Made by a program: the position numbers and the translations under genes
Origin: Deltaproteobacteria bacterium
GTDB lineage: Bacteria > Desulfobacterota > Desulfobulbia > Desulfobulbales > Desulfocapsaceae
DNA: 6,357 nt
Reading direction: 5' to 3'
NCBI GenBank assembly: GCA_021779275.1
Contig: JAJYAX010000095.1
Location: forward strand, 1-6,357
Part shown: in pieces, positions 1-5,493 of the stretch
Layout: every line of letters starts with the position of its first letter
How positions within the stretch are numbered: position 1 is the first letter of the stretch
Notes under the pieces: generated by a model
The model's input: the letters and a program-made list of their open reading frames with translations, nothing else
Database searches by the model: none
What the model was told of the DNA's origin: nothing

Positions 1-1
1 C

Positions 2-1558
2 CGGGTCGGCCTGCTGCCCTTTGCCGGTGCCGCCTACCTGATGTGCCCGCTGACCGGGGATTACGGTGCCTTCGAGGATTCCCTGAAGACCGTCGACACG
101 ACCATCATCCCCAAGGGGGGGACGGATATCGCCGCCGCCATCCGCGAGGCCGAGACGGTTCTCAGCAATGAGGCCAATTATAAGCTTTTGATCCTGGTCA
201 CCGACGGGGAAAATCTGGAGGGAGACGCCCTGGCCGCAGCCCAGGAGGCGGCAGGCAAGGGGATGCGGATCTTTACCGTCGGCGTCGGCACCAGGGAAGG
301 GGAGATCATTCCCCTCTCCGGGGGGGCCCACGGGTTTGTCAAGGATGCCTCGGGGAATTTCATTGTCTCCCACCTGGATGAGGCCACCCTGACCCAGATT
401 GCCGAGAAGAGCAAGGGACTCTATGTTCCTTTGGGGAATAAAGGACAGGGCCTGGAGACCATCTACCGGAAAAAGCTTGCCCTCGTCCCCAAGGAAGAGC
501 TGACCGAAAGGCGGCATAAGGTGCCGCTGGAGCGTTACCAGTGGCCGCTGGCCGTGGCGCTGGGGCTCCTGGCCCTGGAATTCATGATAGGGACCAGGAA
601 ATCAAGGCCCTTCCGTCTGCCCTTCCGGAAGAATGGTGGACAAGGTGGCAACGGAACGGTCGCCGGTATTGCGATCTTCCTCACCGCCTGCAGCCTCTTC
701 TCCCAGCCTGCGGCCTTGCATGCCTCCGCCGGGGAGGAGGCGTACAGCAAGGGCGATTATCCGCAGGCCTTGGAGCAGTACAGCCGCCTGTTGAAAAGGC
801 ATCCGGACGACCCGAGGCTGCAGTTTAATGCCGGCGCCGCGGCCTATAAGAACAAGAAATATGACGAGGCCCTGGCGGCCTTTGATGCCGCGCTGAAAAG
901 CAAGGATCTGGACCTGCAGGAAAAGGCTTATTACAATAGGGGAAATGCGCATTTCAAAAAGGGTGAGGATTCCCTGAAGACCGATACGCAGGATACCCTG
1001 GCCCAGTGGCAGGAGGCCCTTGATTCCTATGCCGCCAGCCTTGAACTGAAGCCCGATGACCAGGACGCCCTCTCCAACCGCAGTCTGGTGCAGAAAAAGA
1101 TGGATGAACTGAAAAAGAAGGAGAACGAGCAACAGAAGAAGGATCAGAAGAAAGACGAGAAAAAAGACCAGAAAGACCAGAAGGAGCAGAACGACCAGCA
1201 GAAGGACCAGCAGGGGCAGCACGGAGCCCAGGATTCGCAGGCCCCGCAGAAACCAGATAAGCAGCCCGATAAGCAGCAGGGCGGACAGCAGGGGGACGAA
1301 AAGAATCAGGACAGCGCCGCGAGTCCGGACAAGAAGGATCAGCAGCAGAAACAAGCCGCAGCCCAGGCCCGGGAAGCACGGGAAGAGGCCGCCCGAGCCG
1401 AGGCCGGAATCGATAAGGAACGGCGTAAGGAAGGGAAAATGACCCGGGAGGATGCGGAACAGCTCCTCAACAGCCTGAAGAACGAGGAAGGAAAGGCCTT
1501 GAATTTCACCCCGACCGGTGGCAAGAGTAAAGACGACGAACCAAGGAGAGACTGGTAA
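2..1558 (+). CDS. BatB-BatC fusion: VWA domain plus TPR protein with charged tail (5' partial)
   Basis: Probable membrane-anchored component of a Bat (Bacteroides aerotolerance) complex. The reading frame is open to the left edge, and the residues before the first Met (RVGLLPFAGAAYL) continue the VWA fold, so that Met at 41 is not the start and the N-terminus lies outside. MIDAS-type positions visible are the Thr of GGTD (122-124) and the Asp of VTDGE (203-205); the DxSxS element is missing with the 5' end. One membrane helix is coded at about 536-595 (YQWPLAVALGLLALEFMIG). A second hydrophobic, signal-like stretch at about 656-735 has no Met before it, so the BatC-like part is fused rather than separately started. 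About three TPR units follow (730-1095), then a K/Q/D/E-rich tract, and a BatC-like end (MTREDAEQLLNSLKNEEGKA, final RRDW). The stop overlaps the batD start by one base. The domain calls are firm; the exact role in stress or oxygen tolerance is poorly established for the family. Confidence 0.9.
   Translation, partial: RVGLLPFAGAAYLMCPLTGDYGAFEDSLKTVDTTIIPKGGTDIAAAIREAETVLSNEANYKLLILVTDGENLEGDALAAAQEAAGKGMRIFTVGVGTREGEIIPLSGGAHGFVKDASGNFIVSHLDEATLTQIAEKSKGLYVPLGNKGQGLETIYRKKLALVPKEELTERRHKVPLERYQWPLAVALGLLALEFMIGTRKSRPFRLPFRKNGGQGGNGTVAGIAIFLTACSLFSQPAALHASAGEEAYSKGDYPQALEQYSRLLKRHPDDPRLQFNAGAAAYKNKKYDEALAAFDAALKSKDLDLQEKAYYNRGNAHFKKGEDSLKTDTQDTLAQWQEALDSYAASLELKPDDQDALSNRSLVQKKMDELKKKENEQQKKDQKKDEKKDQKDQKEQNDQQKDQQGQHGAQDSQAPQKPDKQPDKQQGGQQGDEKNQDSAASPDKKDQQQKQAAAQAREAREEAARAEAGIDKERRKEGKMTREDAEQLLNSLKNEEGKALNFTPTGGKSKDDEPRRDW
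1091..1375 (+). repeat. Low-complexity K/Q/D/E coding tract with imperfect 9-base periodicity
   Basis: Within the BatC-like half, about 95 codons are almost entirely Lys, Gln, Asp, Glu, Asn and Gly/Pro/Ala. Around 1141-1215 the DNA repeats a degenerate 9-base unit close to GAYCAGAAR, coding KDQ, KEQ and DQQ triplets (for example KKDQKKDEKKDQKDQKEQND). The protein here should be disordered or a highly charged, extended helical linker between the TPRs and the conserved C-terminal segment. Charged low-complexity tails are common in BatC-type proteins; the length and repeat number probably vary between strains, which is inference. Confidence 0.75.
1543..1550 (+). promoter_or_regulatory. Ribosome binding site for batD
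   Basis: AAGGAGAG lies inside the last codons of the upstream gene, seven bases before the ATG at 1558. It supports that start over the adjacent in-frame ATG at 1561. The TAATG junction implies translational coupling. Confidence 0.7.
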
Positions 1559-3417
1559 TGATGGATCGTGGATTTCGACAGAGGACAAGGCGGGTGGCAG
1601 GCAGGTTGTTTGCTGTCCTGCTTTTTCTGGCCGTCGCAGGCACTGTCGTCACCGGCTGGTGCCGGTCGGAGACGACGGTCTCGGCCTCCTTGAGTCCGGC
1701 TCAATTCCCGGTGGATGCGGGCGCAGCCCTGACCGTCACCGTCAATGGCAGCCGATCGGCCGATGTTCATCTTCCCTCTGTCCCCGGGCTCAGCTTTCAG
1801 GGGCGGGGCAAAAGCACCCGGATAGAGATGATCAATGGCTCTTTTTCTTCTTCTCTTTCAATGACCTACCTGGTCCAGGCGGAACGGCCCGGCAAGTATA
1901 CGATCCCGCCGATCAGTGTGTCCGCCGACGGCAGCGCCCTGACCACCAGGCCTATTGCCCTTGAAGTCACTCAGGGAGGAGGTTCAGGTCAGGGACCTGC
2001 CGCCCCCCCGGCCGCAACCAGGCTCCGGGCGGGCGAGGCCGATAAGGTCGCCTTCCTGCGCATCAGTGAGATCAAAGGCGCAAGCTGGGTCGGAGAGGTC
2101 CTCCCCATCCGGATCAAGGCCTACTTCCGGCAGGGCATCAGGGCCAGCCTGAACGCCCTGCCGGTCATCAATGACGATGGTTTTGTGATGCCGCAGCTCG
2201 ATCAGAAGCCCATCCAGACCGAGGAAACCGTCAATGGCATCCCCTATTCGGTCCTGACCTGGGACAGCTCCATCTCGGCGGTCAAAGAGGGCAGGCATTC
2301 CCTGACGGTGGAGCTTGAGGCCACCCTGCTCTTCCCCCGGCAGAGGAGAAATTCCTTCCCAGGCTTTGGCGATCAGGATCCCTTCCAGGATGATTTTTTT
2401 CAGAATTTCTTCGGCGGATTTGACAGTAAGACCGTCAAGGTGGCCAGCAAACCGATCACCATTGAGGCCAGGCAACTGCCGACCGCCAACCAGCCGCCTG
2501 ATTTTTCCGGAGCCATTGGCCGCTTCAGCCTCTCGGTTAAGTCCAAGCCGGCTCAGGTGGAGGCGGGTGACCCCATTACCCTGACCATGACCGTCTCCGG
2601 CAACGGAAATTTCGACCGGGTTGAGACCCCGAAATTTCCGGAGGACCCGAGATGGAAGACCTACCCCCCCTCCGCCGAATTCAAACAGGGGGACAGTCCA
2701 AGCCAGGGGAGTAAGAAATTTGAGCAGGCGATTGTGGTCAAGGACGATGGTGTCACCGAGATCCCGCCGGTCTCCTTTGTGTATTTCAACCCGGAAACGG
2801 AAAAGTACGTGACCCTGACCAGCGCCGCAATCCCGCTTGCCGTACACCACAGCAAGCAGGAGGCCGCTGCGGCAAGCGCCGTTCCGGGCCCGCCTGCGGC
2901 GGCAGTGAAGGCGGAGCCGGAGAGCCACGGCATCGCCGGTCTCGCCCCCATCCATCTGCAGATGGGGAGCCTGCAGAAAAAAATCACTCCCCTGTTCGCC
3001 AGGGGATGGTTTGACCTCCTGCTGGCCCTGTGCGCCGTCCTGCTTCTGGCTGTCTTCTTCTGGAAGGCGCGGCTGCGATATCTGCGCAATAATCCGGAGC
3101 TCTGCCGGAAGAAGGCGATGCATGAACTTCTTGCCAAAAATATGGCCCTGATAGACGAGGCTGCAGTCAGTAATGACAGCAGGCATTACCTGGCGACCTG
3201 CCGGAAGGCGATCCAGGAGGTGCTCGGCCGCCATTGGCGGATCGAACCCTCGGCCATCACCCTGGCCGACCTGCAGACACGGCTGCAACCGTCTTCCGGC
3301 CTGATTACCGTCTTTGCGGCGGCTGAACAGGGAGCCTATGCCGACTTCACCCTCTCTCCGGCCCAGATACACGAGTACGCTGAGCACATCCACAAGGAGC
3401 TTTCCGAACTTCCATGA
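1558..3417 (+). CDS. batD: BatD family protein (oxygen tolerance, periplasmic)
   Basis: Large envelope component of the Bat system, 619 aa, in the usual BatD size range. An Arg-rich N-terminus and a hydrophobic core (LFAVLLFLAVAGTVVTGW, about residues 17-34) form a signal peptide. Three beta-sandwich-like regions follow: about 40-138 (includes the typical ERPGKYTIPPISV segment), about 165-265 (VGEVLPIRIKAYF...GRHSLTVELEA) and about 322-430 (PAQVEAGDPITLTMTVSGNGN...). A Phe/Asp-rich stretch sits between the second and third (residues 266-289). One membrane helix spans about 484-502 (WFDLLLALCAVLLLAVFFW), leaving a C-terminal cytoplasmic part of about 115 residues that looks helical and contains LADLQTRL. 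The gene overlaps the preceding stop by one base and the next start by four (ATGA), so it is coupled on both sides. The WC near the signal cleavage region is not a good lipobox. The family assignment rests on domain layout, recognisable motifs and operon position. Confidence 0.92.
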   Translation: MMDRGFRQRTRRVAGRLFAVLLFLAVAGTVVTGWCRSETTVSASLSPAQFPVDAGAALTVTVNGSRSADVHLPSVPGLSFQGRGKSTRIEMINGSFSSSLSMTYLVQAERPGKYTIPPISVSADGSALTTRPIALEVTQGGGSGQGPAAPPAATRLRAGEADKVAFLRISEIKGASWVGEVLPIRIKAYFRQGIRASLNALPVINDDGFVMPQLDQKPIQTEETVNGIPYSVLTWDSSISAVKEGRHSLTVELEATLLFPRQRRNSFPGFGDQDPFQDDFFQNFFGGFDSKTVKVASKPITIEARQLPTANQPPDFSGAIGRFSLSVKSKPAQVEAGDPITLTMTVSGNGNFDRVETPKFPEDPRWKTYPPSAEFKQGDSPSQGSKKFEQAIVVKDDGVTEIPPVSFVYFNPETEKYVTLTSAAIPLAVHHSKQEAAAASAVPGPPAAAVKAEPESHGIAGLAPIHLQMGSLQKKITPLFARGWFDLLLALCAVLLLAVFFWKARLRYLRNNPELCRKKAMHELLAKNMALIDEAAVSNDSRHYLATCRKAIQEVLGRHWRIEPSAITLADLQTRLQPSSGLITVFAAAEQGAYADFTLSPAQIHEYAEHIHKELSELP

Positions 3418-4229
3418 AATTGACCAGATACGCTCTACTCCTGCCGGCAATTTGTGCTGTTCTGCTCATCGTCGCTCTGGCGGCTCCTCTGGCAACCGCC
3501 GCCCCGGCGCAATCCCCAGAGGTCCTCTTTCAACAGGGAAACGATCTGTACGGCCAGGGAAAATACCAGGAGGCCTTGCAGGTCTATAGCCGGATCATCG
3601 CCGAGGACGGCTTCTCCGGACCGCTTCTTTCCAACCTGGCGGACTGCTACGCCCAGACCGGCCGGGCCGGCCTTGCCATTCTCAATTACGAAAGGGCCCT
3701 GCGCCTTTCTCCCGGAGACTCGGACAGCAGGGGCAACCTTGAGCTGCTGCGCAAAAATCTGGGGCTTTTCCAGGAAGAACTTCCCCTGGCCCGTCATGCA
3801 GCCTCTTTTTTAGACCTTGACCAATGGACCCTGCTGGCCGGAGTTTTTTTGGTCTTCCTGACCCTGATCAATCTGGCGGGCTTACGTTTTTCCAACGGCA
3901 AACAGGTGCGGCGCTGGCTGGGAGGACTCTGCCTTGCGGTCTTGCTTGTAGCGACCGCCGGGGCCCTATCCCAATACCGGCAGCTGGATGAGGCCGTGGT
4001 CATAAGCAATGACGCCCACCTGCTCCTTTCCCCCTTTCCGGCTTCCTCCTCCGTGGGGGTCATTGCTGAGGGCCGCATTGTTTATACCTTGAAACAGCAT
4101 GGCCGCTACTCTCTGGTGGAAGACCAGGTTGGCCGGACCGGCTGGCTGGAAAAAGACAAAATCGCCTCTATCGACGGCATTGCGGTCGGCCGCAAGGATT
4201 ATCAAGACAAAAAGGGGAGTGCTCAATAA
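3414..4229 (+). CDS. BatE-like TPR / SH3-domain membrane protein
   Basis: Last gene of the Bat operon, 271 aa. The N-terminus is a signal peptide or anchor (residues 1 to about 30, LLLPAICAVLLIVALAA core). Two TPR units follow at about 36-108: FQQGNDLYGQGKYQEALQVY and then LLSNLADCYAQTGRAGLAIL, ending ALRLSPGD. Two membrane helices lie at about 138-157 (WTLLAGVFLVFLTLINLAGL) and 168-187 (WLGGLCLAVLLVATAGAL). An SH3-like domain covers about 193-255 (AHLLLSPFPASSSVGVIAEG, then GRTGWLEKDKIASI). TPR, two helices and SH3 in this order is the BatE layout. The start ATG overlaps the batD stop (ATGA). An AAGGAG at 3394-3399 is 14 bases upstream, which is long, so coupling to batD translation probably matters. 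The symbol batE is likely but left blank because BatE homologues vary greatly. Confidence 0.87.
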   Translation: MKLTRYALLLPAICAVLLIVALAAPLATAAPAQSPEVLFQQGNDLYGQGKYQEALQVYSRIIAEDGFSGPLLSNLADCYAQTGRAGLAILNYERALRLSPGDSDSRGNLELLRKNLGLFQEELPLARHAASFLDLDQWTLLAGVFLVFLTLINLAGLRFSNGKQVRRWLGGLCLAVLLVATAGALSQYRQLDEAVVISNDAHLLLSPFPASSSVGVIAEGRIVYTLKQHGRYSLVEDQVGRTGWLEKDKIASIDGIAVGRKDYQDKKGSAQ

Positions 4230-4347
4230 AACAGAGCAGCGGGGGTGTTCTCCGGCTCGCGCGCGGGTCTTTGGGAAAAATGACCGGAAAATTGATAAAC
4301 CGTTCCTTCCCCCTTGGCGGTAAGGGGGAAGGAATGTCAGGCTCCGG
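4230..4347. other. Convergent intergenic region
   Basis: 118 bases separate the stop of the BatE-like gene from the stop of the minus-strand barrel gene. Apart from the stem-loop at 4303-4334 I see no coding or RNA feature. A short alternating GC stretch (CTCGCGCGCGGG) lies near 4257-4267. Confidence 0.6.
4303..4334 (-). terminator. Perfect 13-bp stem-loop, probable terminator between convergent genes
   Basis: TTCCTTCCCCCTT (4303-4315) pairs without mismatch with AAGGGGGAAGGAA (4322-4334) around a six-base loop, GGCGGT. It starts 13 bases past the barrel-gene stop on the minus strand and 73 bases past the BatE-like stop on the plus strand. Read on the minus strand, the stem is followed within a few bases by a broken T-rich stretch (TTTATCAATTTT, 4298-4287). 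Read on the plus strand, no T tract follows. It therefore suits the minus-strand gene best, though it could halt or stabilise both transcripts. Confidence 0.65.
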
Positions 4348-5229
4348 TTAGAAAATCTTGGTCAGCACCAGGGTGGTAAAAACACCCTGGGACCGTTCCT
4401 CGGCCCCGAATTCCCACAGGCTTCTGAGGGTCAGAAACATCTTAACCGGAGGCAGGAAGACGCTGGCCTCAGGCCCGATTGCATAGACCCTGTCTTTAGG
4501 GACCCCATCATCACCGTTTGTTACCTGCCATTGACAGTAGCCGGTGGCGCCGACCTCCCAGGCGCCGATGCTCTTTCCCACGCCCCATTCAAAATGAAAA
4601 TCATCGCCGGGCCGCAGATCCGTATCAGTGTTTTCGCCGTGGATTTCATAGCGGGCAAGGACCGAACCCGACCATGTCTTCGCTGCATCGAAATAATAGG
4701 TGCCTCCCAGGGTGAACATGGGTGTCCACATGCCTTTGCCGGGAGAGGCGGGCTCCGTCTTGTCGTATTGGCCGGTGGGCGCATAGACGCCGGCGCCGAA
4801 GGAGAGGTCGTAACGCGGGCCATGCCAGGACAGGATCAGGGGTTCAAAAAAGATATCGCCCAATCCGGATTGGCTGTCTTTTATGTTGGCGGCTTTTACT
4901 TTCAGATCAACGTTCATCAGCGGAACCACCATATCCATCCCGTAATCGGCGCCGAGGATCTTATGATCCGTAATCCAGATAAACCGGTTGGCGTTGACAA
5001 AGGTCGTAACGTCAAAGCCATTGTTTATATCATTCCCCTTACTGTCCTTTAATGTGTCGGCTGTATAAAACACATTGTACATCTTGTAGTAAAACCCCGG
5101 CGGCGGCACGGAACCTGCCTTGATTCCTTCAATTCCGTTGGGATATTCATTATCCGCAGCAGCACCGGCAGCCCCGGACATGCCCAGTATGGCCACCATC
5201 ACCCATAGTACCCCGAAAAACTTTTTCAT
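4348..5229 (-). CDS. Putative outer-membrane transporter, SphA / MetA-pathway (Phenol_MetA_deg) type beta-barrel
   Basis: A 293-aa outer-membrane protein, probably a channel for hydrophobic or aromatic compounds. The N-terminus is a clear Sec signal peptide (MKKFF..., cleavage near residues 23-25 after AAGAA). The mature N-terminal segment GIEGIKAGSVPPPGFYYKMY matches the characteristic opening of this family (GIKA..PPPGFY..NY..YYTAD). Alternating hydrophobic strands follow, including LSFGAGVYAPTGQYD, FTLGGTYYFDA, GSVLARYEIHG and WEVGATGYCQWQV, and the chain ends in Phe (LVLTKIF), the usual signal for BAM-mediated barrel insertion. The length is normal for the family. The start is supported by GGGGAG (5236-5241) six bases upstream on the minus strand. 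The gene lies downstream of an acyl-CoA ligase on the same strand across a 264-base gap. A role in uptake of a fatty or aromatic substrate is inference; members of this family are mostly uncharacterised. Confidence 0.83.
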   Translation of the reverse strand: MKKFFGVLWVMVAILGMSGAAGAAADNEYPNGIEGIKAGSVPPPGFYYKMYNVFYTADTLKDSKGNDINNGFDVTTFVNANRFIWITDHKILGADYGMDMVVPLMNVDLKVKAANIKDSQSGLGDIFFEPLILSWHGPRYDLSFGAGVYAPTGQYDKTEPASPGKGMWTPMFTLGGTYYFDAAKTWSGSVLARYEIHGENTDTDLRPGDDFHFEWGVGKSIGAWEVGATGYCQWQVTNGDDGVPKDRVYAIGPEASVFLPPVKMFLTLRSLWEFGAEERSQGVFTTLVLTKIF

Positions 5230-5235
5230 CCTTCA

Positions 5236-5241
5236 CTCCCC
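5236..5241 (-). promoter_or_regulatory. Ribosome binding site of the barrel gene
   Basis: On the minus strand GGGGAG is followed by six bases (TGAAGG) and the ATG at 5229. It fixes the start that gives a complete signal peptide. Confidence 0.6.
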
Positions 5242-5287
5242 AATGAGATGACAAGAAAACGCCTCTTAAGGCAGCTCTAAAAGACCA

Positions 5288-5300
5288 GACCGGCCCGGTC
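5288..5300. repeat. 13-base palindrome in the leader of the barrel gene
   Basis: GACCGG and CCGGTC flank a single C. The position, between the candidate promoter and the start codon on the minus strand, would suit an operator or a small leader hairpin. Such a short GC palindrome can occur by chance, so a function is only a possibility. Confidence 0.35.
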
Positions 5301-5324
5301 CCCGCTTGCCTGCAAACTGGGCGT

Positions 5325-5353
5325 ATCCTAGCTGATCGTGGAAATCGAAGCAA
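5325..5353 (-). promoter_or_regulatory. Weak sigma-70-like promoter candidate for the barrel gene
   Basis: On the minus strand TTGCTT (5353-5348) and TAGGAT (5330-5325) are separated by 17 bases. The -35 matches only the TTG and the -10 matches four of six positions. A start a few bases downstream would give a leader of about 90 bases. An alternative -10-like TATAAC lies at 5390-5385 without a good -35. Confidence 0.3.
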
Positions 5354-5434
5354 CACCAATTACGCCTTGGTACTCTTGTTGTTAGTTATATGATGAAGAG
5401 AATCCGTGGAAGTGAGAGACTGTGCTGGAATTTC

Positions 5435-5473
5435 ACCCGGCCAGGCTGCCCGCAGAGGCTGCCGGGCCGGGGT
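5435..5473 (-). terminator. GC-rich imperfect hairpin after the acyl-CoA ligase
   Basis: The arms ACCCGGCCAGGC (5435-5446) and GCCGGGCCGGGGT (5461-5473) pair over 11 bp with one bulged G and one mismatch. They enclose a 14-base loop. The hairpin begins about 20 bases past the ligase stop on the minus strand. No T tract follows, so it would be a non-canonical terminator or a 3' stabilising structure. The octamer AGGCTGCC occurs twice inside it (5443-5450 and 5456-5463). Confidence 0.4.
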
Positions 5474-5493
5474 AACTGCGTGGGGGAGAGTCT

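Larger units (their letters stand above)
5230..5493. other. Non-coding gap between ligase and barrel genes
   Basis: 264 bases without a credible gene. It holds a GC-rich imperfect hairpin close to the ligase stop (5435-5473), a weak minus-strand promoter-like pair (5325-5353), a 13-base palindrome GACCGG-C-CCGGTC (5288-5300) and the barrel ribosome site. Base composition is more AT-rich around 5341-5400 than in the flanking genes, as expected for promoter DNA. No tRNA or known riboswitch pattern was recognised. Confidence 0.6.

Noticed and set aside
41..43. ATG at 41 as the start of the first gene
   Set aside because: The residues upstream in frame continue the VWA domain and the MIDAS DxSxS strand must precede them, so the gene is truncated by the window edge.
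602..1588. A 328-codon minus-strand frame with long Leu/Val/Ile runs resembling a membrane protein
   Set aside because: The hydrophobic runs are the reverse complement of the Lys/Gln/Asp-rich tract (CTT, CTG and GTC from AAG, CAG and GAC codons). It is an artefact of the low-complexity tail.
1658..1667. Possible lipoprotein Cys near the BatD signal cleavage region
   Set aside because: The residues before the Cys are VTGW, which does not fit the lipobox (small residue at -1), so a standard signal peptide is more likely.
1984..3450. A 488-codon open frame on the minus strand antisense to batD
   Set aside because: It is a shadow of a GC-rich gene. The translation is rich in Gly, Arg and Leu, has no recognisable domain, and batD on the other strand has a clear signal peptide, family motifs and coupled junctions.
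4531..5052. A plus-strand 173-codon frame opposite the barrel gene
   Set aside because: The minus-strand gene has a signal peptide, a family-specific N-terminal motif and a terminal Phe; the plus frame has none of these.
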